This document shows positions 26,343 to 39,015 of a stretch of DNA of 64,000 nucleotides, piece after piece (the first letter of the stretch is position 1; each line of letters begins with the position of its first letter). Source of the stretch: Pampus argenteus (taxonomy: Eukaryota; Chordata; Actinopteri; Scombriformes; Stromateidae); NCBI GenBank assembly GCA_036937835.1, contig CM072861.1, forward strand, positions 20,884,001 through 20,948,000. The letters are read 5' to 3'. The position numbers and the translations under genes were made by a program. A model generated the notes under the pieces. That model was not told the origin of the DNA. It saw only the letters and a list, made by a program, of their open reading frames with translations, and made no database searches.

Positions 26343-27597
26343 AGTCCAGCGTAAAGCCAGGCATGAGTCCCACCACACATGAATGGAGATAAACGCAGTG
26401 AGTGCCTGAGGTTTCCAACGTGGCTGTGTTATATGAGTAAATGATTAATCCACATAGTTGGACCCTGTCTTCTGTCCGCAGCGGCGTACTCCAAGGCCAC
26501 ACAGCTGGTACCAATTTGCGTGCCCCCGCCACATCGTGATCCAAGTGCATGTGTAGAATCATGGCTTATCGTGGCAGTAATTCACTCCTTCCTCTCATGC
26601 CGAGTCTATTCTTGGCCTTTCTGCCTCTTTATTTTTAGTCACGGCTGCTTCTCTGGGTCATTGAAGTGGTCTTGATGTGGTGTGTCAGCTCAAAGCAATG
26701 GACCCTGGGCCCTGAACTGTCACGAAATCATTGTTAGGATGCCTCTTTCACCACAGTCACAACACAAAAAGCTCCTTCGTGTTGCTTTGTTTGCTCTTAA
26801 AAGCTGCAGATGTTATCACTCACCTGGAATTAGTGGAAGTAAGAATGCCGTCTTTGTTTTATAGCTCTTTTGTGTGACTGTTCATGTTTGGGTGTACATT
26901 TACATGTAAGACTGCGTGTGCGTGTTTTGATTCTTCCGCCCCGGTGCATCGGGTTTAAATGGTATCTTGCACAAAGAATCTGGGCCCCATTAAAGCTTTC
27001 GGGTTAATGAAAAACCCCAAATAAAAAATAAACTGTACAGTATGATAAGTCTCATTTGTGCGTGTCTTCTTTAAAGACAACAACATGGTCATTCTTAGGA
27101 CATCTGCTGTATTTCCAAGCTGTGGCAGACCCTGAGGTGATCTTACAGGAGAATGGATGGCCACGGACTCCTCATCTGATGACCTCATTCACCGTTCATT
27201 TGGGAGATGAACTTGTCTCCCCATCCTCTGTGTCTTGGCTCATCGCTCATCATTGGTTTCTGGGTGTACTGAGAGCCACAGGGAACATGGAGTGCATCCC
27301 AGATTAACATAATGGAGTTAATTGATCAACTAAAAGTTCAGATGGGGGACAGTCGTTGAATGCACTCACTCCTTTTCTGCTTGTTACTCAGTGTGGTCCA
27401 AGATGACCTCATTCCATTCAAAGTTTCGTACCTGAATCTGAGCTCTCGGGTCACATCAGATAGTACTGACAGCTGCCTTTGTTTCTTTCGTTCGTTGCCT
27501 TTTCTTTCTTCAACTCTCTTATTTCTGTTGGAGGGTAATCTGGACACAGAGATCCGCAGATTGAGTTTAGATGCACGTAGCTCAAAAGGTTCCTGAA

Positions 27598-27750
27598 GAC
27601 GCCACAGTATTAGTTTGATATTTTGGAAAAGACTTTGCCGAGAAGATTAATACCACTGAATATGAAGCCGCAGCCGGCAGCCAGCAGCCAGCTAACTCAG
27701 TCTAACATAGAGATGGACTATTTCTTGGATGGGCGTAGTAATTTATTTGT
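27598..27750 (+). repeat. Dispersed percomorph-type repeat, copy 2
   Basis: A degraded relative of the repeat at 15.4 kb: TTTGCCGAGAAGATTAATAC, CACT, AATATGAAGCCGCAGCC, CCAGCTAACTC and GGACTATTTCTTGGATGGG. Part of the interior is missing. It abuts a palindromic element at 27,766. Confidence 0.55.
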
Positions 27751-27765
27751 AGTCTTATTAGTGAG

Positions 27766-28017
27766 TGTATTTACATGCACATGAATATCCTATTTTTGAA
27801 TCCTATCCTAGTTTTTATCATATTCTGGATATGGTGTTTACATGATTCTAACTGTATCCAGGTTTTTGATCATGTGTCTCTAGTTGTGTCTTGATTCCTC
27901 AACATCTGAGCAACTATGTTATGTAAAAGTAAAGAATATCCAGAAACCAGAATTAAGGTGTTTACATGTGCAGGATACCCTTATCATAAACAGGATATCA
28001 ATGTGCATATAAATGCA
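27766..28017. mobile_element. Near-palindromic MITE-like element (~250 bp)
   Basis: The left end TGTATTTACATGCACATGAA and the reverse complement of the right end, TGCATTTATATGCACATTGA, match over at least 30 bases, both continuing into TATCCT. Inner sequence repeats the pattern (ATATCC, GTTTACATG) in opposite orientations, so one strand could fold into a long hairpin. There is no coding capacity. It resembles short palindromic DNA-transposon derivatives of teleosts; the family name is unknown to me. Confidence 0.6.
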
Positions 28018-28204
28018 GTCAGTGTGAGGTTGCCATGCGACCAGTAATATTCAGTCTCATCACCCCATCATAAGACCGCAGCTTGATGTTTTTACACGTT
28101 TTAGTTCTTATGGATTGAACCAAAAAGATGCAACGTATTAAGCCAATAAGTCCACATAGGTTGTTTGTACCTGCACTCCAGAATGACACATGGGAGTATA
28201 TGGT

Positions 28205-28460
28205 TAAGGTCTGGTTAGGTATAAGCATTAAGATAACACTTGGTTGGGGTTAGGAAAAGATTGTGGTTTCGGGTTAAAATGTGGAGTGGTAACAAGACAC
28301 AGGTGAATCCAATGAGGGTGGGGCAGACAATCAACACTGGAGGGGAAAAAAACAACACAGGAACAGGAAGTGAGGCGGTCTGAAAAGAGAGGAGAGGTAA
28401 GTTTCACAATAAAACAACAGGGATCATAAAAATGAAGGAAAACAAAACACACGACCTAAA
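28205..28460. repeat. Further dispersed teleost repeat fragments
   Basis: GGTTGGGGTTAGGAAAAGAT with GTGGTTTCGGGTTAAAAT (28,240-28,280), then ACACAGGTGAATCCAATGAG, GGTGGGGCAGACAATCA and ACAGGAACAGGAAGTGA, recall two repeats common in fish genomes. They are non-coding. With their neighbours they form a pile-up of old insertions from 27.6 to 28.75 kb. Confidence 0.45.
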
Positions 28461-28629
28461 GAGGGTTGACGAGATGTGTCATTAAAATGGTCCGTAAAAT
28501 GAGGTAACAACGATCTGACGTTACACTAAAAACATCTCTGGTTTAATGGTAGTAAAATGACCGAACGTCTGATTAAAATGTTCCAGCTTGGCTGTAAAAA
28601 TGTACATTTGGTGGTCTCAAACAGTGCCG

Positions 28630-28745
28630 TGTACGACTGTAGCTTCATATTTAGCGTACAGATATGAGAGTGGTATCGATCATCTCATCCGATTGCCCAA
28701 CACGTCTCCTGTCAGAAGATCATAAATATGTCTCATTTAGAAAGC
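28630..28745 (-). repeat. Dispersed percomorph-type repeat, copy 3 (reverse)
   Basis: On the minus strand it reads GAGATGATCGATACCACTCT, CATATCTGTACGC and TAAATATGAAGCTACA, the same family as the 15.4 and 27.6 kb copies. It continues into a segment at 28,704-28,739 that resembles 22,492-22,526. Confidence 0.55.
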
Positions 28746-31700
28746 AGCATATTGAAGATTGTCCGACACTCTTTTGTACCAGTTTAAACAAGACTACGAT
28801 ATTGCCCTATGATCACTTTTATCAGGTGGTGTGATTTAACAGAGATTATATCGAGCTATTCTGGGGTGATGAACTACCTCTTAACTTCTCATGCTCTGCT
28901 GCTGTATTATAGGAGCAGACGGTAAAAAGCAAAAAGACCCTGTCAAAAAGGCTTCTGTATTCGAGCTTGGGATAGATTCCCACCATTCTGGGAGCTGAAA
29001 CTGTGTTTAAAAACCTCAAGTGACAACAGACAGTCGGAGAAACCAAAAGCCTTGCCGAATCTTCGTGTCGGCTGTCAAAACACTTTTGTTTGAATGACAT
29101 TTACGGATGTGCTGCCAAGAGCAGTCTTCATGTTTGTAAGTTCGCTCGCTCTTCTGCACACATACACATGCAGATAAATGGATATTTACATGCATATTCC
29201 ACTACGATATAATTTATCATACATTCGACATATCATGAGGGCGCACTTCGGCAGCGGAGGAGCGAAGTCAGTCAGTCAGTGTGGATGAGCCAAGATGCTG
29301 TTCATCTTCATTTCATCTTCATCGACACAGATAATGACCACAGGTCTGAAGAGGTACAAGGTGGAATACAGGTGGAGGACAGAGGTAAATGGTACGGGGG
29401 AATGGATAACAAAGGCAATGTTCACAAAGTGGCCAATGAGCTTTGACAAAGATGCAGGGAAAGAAAGAGAGATACTAGGTTGATAAATGAGAGGAAGGAT
29501 GAGGGATGAACTGAGGTAATGTCTGATGCCCTCCTGCTTACAGGCTTATGTAGATCAGTGTCTCCACAGGATGAACCTCTTCCTGAAATCTGCTTCAAAT
29601 TAGTGATTAGTGTGTGAAAATGTGGCTGTATAAGAGAAAGAAAGAGACAAAGAATGAGAAAGCAGGTAGAGGGTTACTTAAGGTAGCTCCTGTTGTGGCA
29701 GATAAGATCAGACTAGCACCCAGTCTAACCGCCACCCGGCTCCAGCTCTATACTTAATATACAGATGAGTGAGCGGTAACAATCTTCTCGTGTGTTTTAC
29801 ATGTGCCCATGTTTATGTGTATTGGATATATATCCGCCTGGATATAAACAAAAGGCTGCAAAGTCAGCCAGCAAATTATCCATAAACAACCTAAAACAGA
29901 CAGAAGCAAAAAAAAAAATTAAATAAAAACCTAATTTGGGCCCTAAATCTTTATACCTGTGTGTGTGTGTGTGAGAGAGAGCCTTGGGCCTCTCGGGGCA
30001 TTGTGTGTGTGTGTGAGTGTGTGTTTGGGGTGTTTAAGTGCTGCCAGCAGTTCTTGTCACCTCTGGCCAAGCACAACACTAGGACAACCGCGAAAACTTT
30101 GCAGCGGCGTCCGAGGAGAACAGGAGAGCACCAAGCTGAGGCAGCAAGAATCAAGCCTATACAGAAAAAAGGTCACACCCTCACCTCTGCCCTACAAGGC
30201 ACACCGGGCTTGACTGACAGATGAGCATCTCCAGTAGTGCAGTAGTGAATCTGTTCCACATACTGTATATCTTTTCTAATGACCCCGGATTTATGCTCTT
30301 ATTATCCAATTTAGGCTACTGTGTCATGAAAAAAATATGCTGTTATAGGAACATCTGCTAAAGGCAGCTAAATGTAAATCAGCAGAAGGTACCAGACCAC
30401 ACTGTGTTGGCCTCTCACTGAGCTCTGGCACCAGTAACCAATTATATCGCAGACATTTAGCATTATTCTAATTGAAGCATTGAAATCCGTCCTGTATGTT
30501 ATAATGACATTTGTGCATTTCTTTTGGTCGCACCATAACTATTTAACTGTTTTCTGGGAAAAAGAAGCACTGATAGATATTATTTGTCAAACCCAGTTTT
30601 TCCACCATTCATCATGGGGGTAGGGGGGGTAATTGTACAGCCTATGGAAAATTCCACGGAGGGAGGAATGATGGGGGTGGATAGATTCAGCATCTCTCCT
30701 GTGCTGGACAGAGCCTCTGAACTGTCCTCCATTAAGGCATGGGTTCTGATGAGTGATTCAGTGTGTCTATATTGGGCAGGAACGCGAAACAGTGACATGA
30801 AAACGCAGTTGGCAGCAGCTTCACAAATCCCACATCAGGCCCAGTGAAACCATAATCACCACTTTCATTTTTCAGCCTTGTTTATTTCAGAGGCTGGAGT
30901 TACAATTAAGACCATTTGCCTTGCAATTACTGCGTTAAAAATAATAAAACAATTTCGGCCTACCTAAAATACCTGCATTTTGTGTAATGATTCAGGGCGT
31001 GCAAATTGAAATTGCAATGTTTGGACATTGTCAGGGAGCTGTGCGAAAGCTGCCAGAGTGATAGAACTATGTTTGTCTGGATGTTTGTCTGCTTCTGGAT
31101 TGCTAGCACTTTGTTAGAATGCAGCCAAACCCTGCTCAGAATTTCTGCCTGACCTTCACAGGATAATTTTAGCTGTGTGGATGTATAATGTCATGATTTA
31201 CTGCAAGGATTAGTTTTTCAACAGCCACAACGTAACTGAGGAACGTCTCCCGAGGGCCAGTAAGTAAATTCCCCTGTCAGTAACCCACCCCCACTCTGAA
31301 CAGACCACCCCTCCCCACCACACCACTTACCCTAATTTTCCCAATAAAGTCACACAGCTCAGCCAACCACTGCCCTCATGCTGCCAGCATCTAGCCAGAG
31401 ACATACACAAACACTCAGACGCTCAGGACTAAAAAAAAAAAAAAAAAAAAAAAAAGACCACACACACACACACACACACAAATACACACACCTTTCATTT
31501 CCTCTCCCAACGCATGGGCACATTATCATATGATGCATCACAACCAGCCGTAATCACAAAATATCAACACCATATACAGTTGATACGACAATAAAACAGC
31601 TGCTTATTCTTTGGAGTTTCTGGCACCGGTTTGCTGGATGGTCCTCTATGTTTGCCAGCTAGCTAGTCATTAACCTTCTGCTGTTTGGTTTTGGTCTTTT

Positions 31701-31755
31701 TTTTTTTTTTTTGCTAAAAAAGAGGCGAAATAATACAGTTAAGGGCCATAAAATG
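28746..31755. other. Gene-free stretch, stc2-nkx2.5 desert (part 3)
   Basis: No gene is recognised. It holds short GT runs near 29,960 and 30,005, and A and CA runs at 31,431-31,482. A complex AT-rich segment at 30.84-31.17 kb is listed separately. Confidence 0.5.
30845..31170. promoter_or_regulatory. Candidate conserved noncoding element
   Basis: Non-repetitive AT-rich sequence dense in homeodomain-type cores: GTTACAATTAAGACC, TTGCAATTACTGCG, TGTGTAATGATTCAG and CAAATTGAAATTGCAATG. It lies between stc2 and nkx2.5, where long-range heart and pharyngeal enhancers would be expected. No alignment was possible. Confidence 0.22.
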
Positions 31756-31875
31756 GTAATATGGTAAATGGACTGCACTTATATAGCGCCTTTTTTTCGA
31801 CCACTCAAAGCACTTTGCAATATATTTCAGCATTCACCCATTCATACACTACATTTACACACACACACAAGTTAA
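31756..31875 (+). repeat. Dispersed teleost repeat (TATATAGCGC type)
   Basis: GTAAATGGACTGCACTTATA, TAGCGCC, CGACCACTCAAAGCACTTTG and CATTCACCCATTCATACACT match a very common fish repeat by its fixed order of motifs. It ends in a CA run. Non-coding. Confidence 0.65.
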
Positions 31876-33364
31876 GATGAAAATTTAAAAATGATCAAAT
31901 ACTGTAACTGTGGGTTCAACCAACCATAACTGCAGAGTAAGTCACCTGCATTATAATAAATGACACACTGTGTTCATTCACACACAAAGCACAATGTTGA
32001 TTACACCTTTATTTTTTTGAAGATACCTGTAATTTTCTACACTTTCCTACAGGCTCATCTACAACATACACTAAGGCATCGAACCATACCCATACTGTAC
32101 CCCACAACTTAAATAACCTTGAGCCCTGTATTGTTTTCTAAAGGCATCTAATCTTGCAAGTCTTGTCTGACGTTTGGCACTAATGAGCACCACAGTGTGT
32201 GTGTGTGTGTGTGTGTCTGTGTCTGTGTGTGCGTGTGTCTGTGTCTGTGTGAGGGCAGCACGGATATGGATGTCCGTGTTTCATGTTTTTAATCCAATTG
32301 CTGTGGAATCCTATTCAGTCTGTGACACATGTGCTGTTAAGATGAGAAATAGCGAGCTCATAAAAGTTGTGATCACATCCCACGCAAAGTAAACTGTATA
32401 GACACAAGGTCTGGCTGTGCCGTGCGGGGGACGGCTTGCAGTGCACGGAAAACTCATGTCTCACACCAAGCTTTGTGCTGCAGGCCCACATAGACTAATT
32501 AGACCTGATATACAGCCTGATGTGTGCTGATTGAAAGCAGGCTCATCTAACTCAGGACAGGGTCCTGTTGCACTGCTGGGGAATGCCGGAGGGTGTCATT
32601 TTGTTTCCAGGCGCTAGTCTAAGGTCAGTTTCATGATCTCCACACAAATTTCTTTGCTAGTGATTTAGAGAGGGTAAACTGATGCGGATCTGTGGGTATT
32701 ATGCACCAACTTATTGACGGTGTAAAGGGATGTGGTGGTTCGCGCTCCTGCGAGACTCTGCAGTTCACAACCAGCTGTCCATGTGGCGACAGCTTCAGCT
32801 TCACACAGAAATGAGTGGCATGCATCAAGGCAGCACAGGCCACAGCACCATGCCAGACACTGCCTCAGAGCCTCATGCAGCATGTGCCCTGTGCTGGATG
32901 TGTTGTGCTATAATGCCTTGCTTGAGGAATGATAACAGAGAAACAGATCTATCTTTCATGAATTTGTCATACAGTGAGTGTAGACTCATGGAGGAAGACG
33001 GTCTCATTTACTTGTTTTTTTTCCCAGCCAACACTCTTCAACTATCCTCTTTGCCTCTGTCTCATAAAGTGGATCACTGGGGAGGCATTGAGATGGCAGG
33101 ACAATTACCCAAAAAGCTGTTTTCATTGGAACTGCAATCAAGCATCTGGAAGACCGAGACATCTATAATCAGGCTTTTGGCTTTACTATTTTCCATCAAG
33201 ACAGTTTATGTATTCATTGTTGTTGAGCAGATTTTCTGTTTAGGTGTTTGGGTGAATGCTCTCAGTGTCCTTTTCAATTATATGAAGAAAAACAAAAAAA
33301 AAAAAAAACAAGAAAATACTGGGACACTTTTAGCACCTCAGACTAAAAGCATTTGCATAGAAAA

Positions 33365-33490
33365 CAGCCATCCATGATTTCACAGCTGGTTTGCAATTGC
33401 AGAGTAATTGTAGATTAAGAAAACATGACTTGTGTCAATGAAATAATGGCAGCCCATTGGCAAATACGCCTTTAGCAGCCCAACACCTGG
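33365..33490. promoter_or_regulatory. Candidate conserved noncoding element
   Basis: A short non-repetitive AT-rich block with TTTGCAATTGCAGAG, GTAATTGTAGATTAAG, GTCAATGAAATAATGG and GCCCATTGGCAAAT. Homeodomain and CCAAT-type cores are packed closely. It lies about 11.6 kb upstream of nkx2.5. Regulatory function is inference. Confidence 0.18.
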
Positions 33491-35002
33491 TGAAAGACCA
33501 GTTGTTAGGCTTAACAGCAGGCCAGTTTGAAAAAAAAAGAACACAGCGGGTACACTGGGTTCATTTTTCCAACATTTGTCTTCATAATGAACCGAAATTT
33601 TCTCTTTGGGATGGGGGACCTGCCATTTGTACCAAACTTAAACAAATTGTGTTCCAATAACTCGTTCAATGACCCAGAGGTGATATTTGACTCGCCTTCA
33701 ACTCGCACACTATTAGTCAAAATATCACATTTCGGGTTTTTCTTTTGTAAGGACAGTATGTGCAATCACGGATAAGTCCAGCAGTGTTTCTGACTTGACC
33801 GATTAATTTCTAATCACGCACAACGCTAGTGCTGGCACAATAGATCCCCCAAGTCCAAGGGCAATAAATCTGTGTGGACCCTTGGCCATGTTTAACACGG
33901 ACATCCAACATCATAACAGAAAATCACAGAAAGCAATTGAATTGTCGCCTTTGAGTTTGTAGGAGTTAATAGAAACTTAAGGTAAATACATCTCAACATC
34001 TTAACACTGCGTGCTAGTGTGTGGCAATGGATGATCTTTAATACAATACAAGTATACTGGCTATCATACAGGACATTCACAGTATTTTGTACTAAAGGCA
34101 AATGACACAAGCCATGATCAAGCCTTATCAATTCATATTCATATATCATATCATTGATATTGCTATCTCTATATCTCTTATATCTCTATATATAGCACAC
34201 AGTGGCAGTGCCATCACACACCATGGATTAAGTTTTCATCTCATTATCTCTGCACTTTTTTTTTCTTCTTTTTTTCTTCTCTTTTCAACTTCCAGATGTC
34301 GTATGAAATGACCTAAGAGCCAACTGAGAGACACACAAGTCTGGTGTTAGAATATGCTGATTCAGCTATACCTCGTTTATACTGTGTTTTGAAAAAGAAC
34401 AGACTCCGTTACTGACAGAGAGGATAAATGTGGGAGAGATGCATGATGGGGGATGTTGGTTTTGTCCTGCGATTTAGCTACCAGTTGGAACTGCTTACAG
34501 CGGCACTGATTCACTTATAAAAGTCATTTCAGTAGCGCCGGCTGAAGCCAGCAGTAATGATGAGTTGCAGTATGCCAACCACATGGTGGACGCGGCCTCT
34601 CTAGTGGCCTCCTCAGACCTCAGACGGCCTGTACAGAGATACACCTTGCTGTTTGAGTGGTTCGGTAATAGTGGAGTGTGTCAGAAAGCGGAGGAAAAAG
34701 GATTCAGTCAATTTTTAATCCTTTAATCAAACCAACTTTCTGCACATGTTTTGGTGCATGTATACCTATGCACTCATGATTCATATAAAGACAGATGTGG
34801 CAGATGTAATCATAGCCCACAAGTGATGTTTATGGTCTAATAGATCTTTCTAATTGTATCATTTAATGTTTTGTTCTTTCTCTCCATCCAACTCTCTTTC
34901 TTCTTGTCTCTCTCTCTCTCCTCCTCCTCCTCCTCCATCTCTTTTCTGTCTCCCACTTAAAGCTGCCTCTCTTCTCTGTTGACAGCTTTGCTCTGCTGAA
35001 AA

Positions 35003-35009
<7 letters not shown>

Positions 35010-35035
<26 letters not shown>

Positions 35036-35046
35036 AGAGAAGAGAA
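35010..35046. repeat. (GA)n tract facing a (CT)n tract
   Basis: A GA run here and a TC/TCC run at 34,895-34,940 are reverse complements about 70 bases apart, so transcripts or single strands could pair. Confidence 0.8.
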
Positions 35047-38000
35047 GCAGAATTACTGAGTAAAAGGGAAAAAGAGAGCAAATAACAGCTCTTAGAATGT
35101 TTGGATTGTGAAACCAGAACATTAGTACAAACCATAATGGCTGGCCCAGAGAGCTCAGCACCTCTCCAGAACTTCACTCTCAGGCAATGATGTAACGCCA
35201 GCCATTTCATATGAAGCATTCGCTTGTTGCACTCCTCAAAGTCTATTTATACCTTCTTCGTCTACTCAAAATAAAGCGAGCCTATGTTAGGCTGATGCCC
35301 TTTAAATAGCCTGTTTGTTTAAGACGAGGGAATTAAGAATACAACTTTATGGTGCTGATAGCTTACTATAATTCTGGGAAATGTTGAATTGCTTTAATGC
35401 CTGCAGAGTAGAAAAAGATGTGGGGCTATTTATCACATAAATGATGAAAAGGAGAAGTTTATTTTATGTCACAGGACTTGCTTGTTAGTGATGATGTCCT
35501 GTGCTCAGATAGCTATAAATGACTGAATTAATGGACATAAAACACAAGTGAATCACGCCAATGGTAGGTACAACCTGCTGCGCTGGCCAGGATTGATACT
35601 TTTACTACTACAAAGCAGTATGTGCGTGCATGTGTGTGTGTGTGGCACGTGTGTTTGTGGTGCCAACCAGGCCTCAGTGTACACTACGCAGCAGAATAAA
35701 CAAGTCTGTCTGTGTTCACAGTCTGTAATTAAAGCTGTATAAAAGTGCACACGCATGCACTAACAGCACATGTCATGGCCCTCAGCGGCTCTGTTTCGCT
35801 CAGCTCTCAGAACGGGCTTGACAACAGCTGACCTAAACCACCTATGGCTAACTTCTACGACCAGACATATATGAAACATAAAAAAAATCGAGCGTGAAAA
35901 AGAGCAGATGTGGGCTGCTTTGCTTGTTTCAACGGAGCTGAGCGTGCAGCGTAAATGCTGCGTAATAACACGCTTCGCAGTCTCGCTTTGTCAAAGGTGG
36001 TTTAAACGGCGCAGCACCCTGTATCAGCCACTGCAGGCAGCCATGATTGTATTGGCTTATTTCAATGGGTAATCAGACCTCCCCAATGGCTCCATGCGCC
36101 ACACCACCTCAGCCATAAAAATAACCTAGACATGAGAAAAGGCCGCATCATGGTGACTCATGCCAAAATTTGGCTTCAACATAGACGTACTCCGGTGTCC
36201 CATAATCTAACCATGAGGTGAGCTCATAGGGGAGTCAGCCTCAAGACCTCACAGCTCAGAGATGACATCTACCATTGTGGAAGTCTCTGAAATTATTTTA
36301 TGGGGGTTAATGCCTTACGTGTCGTTCCCTAAAGATGATATTATATTAAACCACCTCCCCAAAAAAAAATTGCATTGCATTTCAATTGCAGAATGGTTAG
36401 TTTATGCTCAGCAAGCCTGCCATATGTCCAGATCTATACAGTGAACAGTATAAACTATACACGCCGCTGTGAGTTGTATATACTGTATGTTACCACAAGT
36501 GGAAGAATGTAAATGCTGACATAGTAAAGCTCGTATGTGTGTTGAATAATGGGAAGTGTGCATCCATGCATGCAGACACACGGATATGTGTATTTGTGCG
36601 TATCTGTGTGTGCATGCACGTGAGTTTGACAGAGTCTTTATTATAATTTCTGACCAGATTTTGCCCTCTGGTGGTGTAATTTAGGCAGCACTGTTTTGGA
36701 GCCCCCCCACCCCCACAACCCACCCCCGACAAGTGAAGAGCATCACTAAAAGCTGTAGCCTGCAGATGCATTGTTGCGCTCCGAATGTAAACTTTTGAGC
36801 ACATTTTTATAGCTTAAATCTGGAGTTTTCATTAAATGCACTTTGCAGAGAAAACGCTGAAGGCCTGCAGCCGAGTATTAAAATAGGAGGGTTGTTGACA
36901 GGACGAAGCCCTTCCCGAAGTGAACAAGTGGCTCCACACTTGGTTGTATGACTGTGTGTGCGTATGCATGCATATATGTACGTTGTGTGTGTGCGTCAGT
37001 CAACCAAACGGATCCCCTTGGAGCCAACGATGGTCCAGAAGTCCCACGCATTTCCCATGCTCACTCACACCAAGCAGTGAGTCCCACCACACACTCTCAC
37101 TCCTTTCTCTCTCTCTCTCTCTATCTATCTATCTCTCGTTTTTCACCCTGCCATGTCCTCTTCTCCTCTCCTTTTCATTCTTTCACTCCTGTCGTCACCA
37201 CTGCCATTATCATCCCACTTTGTTTTCAGCTGATTTTCAGCCTGACCTCATCTCTGGAGGAGGATAATTACCAATTGGGGACACCATGTTTTAACAGTGA
37301 TTTTGAGGTCAACGACTCGCTCACGTTTGCTGGTGTTTTTTGTTCTCGGCTGTGAAACTTGCCAATGTTCCTGTCCCCACACACCCCCACTCACCCCTTA
37401 CACTGCCCCCCGTGCATACATACATCAGTCCATAGTGAGATTGCTTTAGGAGTAATCACAGTAATCTCTCACTGTCGGAGGAGTTGGCAGGGCACCCTCT
37501 GTGTACTGCGTCTTGGAACATTGTGTCCATGCAGTGCTAGATGTTAAAGAGTGGTGAACGTGATTGCAGAGAATGTGGCATGGTTTTGCAGAATGGCAGC
37601 CTATTAAATTCAGTCATGCCAAAGCTATATTTGTGTTTCAAATGCTGTGCTGAGCTGCAACGAAGAATGTAAGGTACATTTTTTCCGCATGAAAAACACA
37701 AGAAACGGGCTCGACTTTGCATAGAAAATCCATTTTTTTTGGAAAGATGAATAGATGTTGCCCTCATAATAGTTTCAGCTGAGTTTTATGTGTGTGTGTG
37801 TGTGTGCACAGTGTGAAGTGGCTGCTAAGTGGCCACATGCAGGTTTCATTAGTGTGACCTGGTTAGTGGACGATATTGGAGCAGGTGGTCAGAGAGAGAT
37901 GGGGAGCCTGAGCGAGTAAAGCACAGGGCTAACAGGAGCTGCACTGGTATTCCACTCACCTTGAGCATGTAAAACACTATCCCCGTGGAAGCAGCATGAG

Positions 38001-38976
38001 GAGTGTGGGGGGAAGGGGTCAAACTTTTCTTTCCCCGTCTGGACGTAGATCACATAACTGGGCCAGCGTGGGACTGAGCCTGCCCTAAGCTGTGGAGGTA
38101 AACCACGAGGAAGACGTCTCAATTCATATCAGTAAAACACAGCTGCATGGGAATAAGTAAGAAAGAACAGGGAACAATCAGGACACAACAAGGACCGAAT
38201 CAAGACGACCGTCATAGTTTTACTGCAGTTTTAATTAAATCAGACACATGCCTGACCCATCACTACCCTATTCATTCCACAGTAACACCCATCACTGCCC
38301 TATGTGTCAGTCTGAAGAAGCAGCATTCAGGGAATGTAACTCATGTCGTACGTGCCTCGAGGTTGCCACAGAAATTAAGCACATAGGTGCAAAGAAATGC
38401 CAGTCAGCCTCTCCATTGGCTCCTTCAGTCCATCTCCTGGCAGTGCGCTGGCGAGGCCCGAGGCCCAGGAATGCTGTGCCCATCTGTCAACATGGAGCTG
38501 CCTTCCCTGGCAGATGCCACAGAGAGGATTTTGTAACCTGGCCCTGGGTGGATTTCATAACCTGGCCTTGCAGTAGCAGAGGGCTGCAGGAAGATTATGT
38601 GCTAGGATAAGATGAAGTTGCATACGTGTGTATATGTGAGCGTGTACGCGTGTGTGTGTGTGTGTGTGACATGAAGTTTTCTCTCTACAAAGAGAGCTGG
38701 TAAAAACACTAAAAACTTTAACTTCTGCAGAATTTATTCAACCACCTTCTAACATCTATCTGCACTGTGCTCCTGCACTCTCTGTCCTGCCGTCTCCTCC
38801 CTTTTCATATCTCTTCCCACCACTCCTGCTCTGCTCCTGCAGGTCTGATATTTATAATGAATGGTGTTCTCTATGTGGGGCCTGAATGTGTGTGGTGGAG
38901 CCAAGGGAGCACCACCTGAGTGATGATTCTGTCTGCCTAAGTCTCTCTCTACCTCTCTCTCTCTCGCTCGCTCGCT

Positions 38977-38981
<5 letters not shown>

Positions 38982-39013
<32 letters not shown>
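38982..39013. repeat. (CA)n microsatellite with upstream CTCG units
   Basis: A CT run, then four CTCG units (38,961-38,981) and a pure CA run. Confidence 0.95.

Positions 39014-39015
<2 letters not shown>

Larger units (their letters stand above)
23301..27597. other. Gene-free stretch, stc2-nkx2.5 desert (part 2)
   Basis: No gene is recognised. It contains a T-run at 24,569, a CT-rich tract at 24,290-24,330, an AT repeat at 25,181, an A-rich run at 25,973-26,000 and a CA repeat at 26,308. Stretches at about 25.2-25.5 and 26.9-27.3 kb are of normal complexity but hold no exon I can support. Confidence 0.5.
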
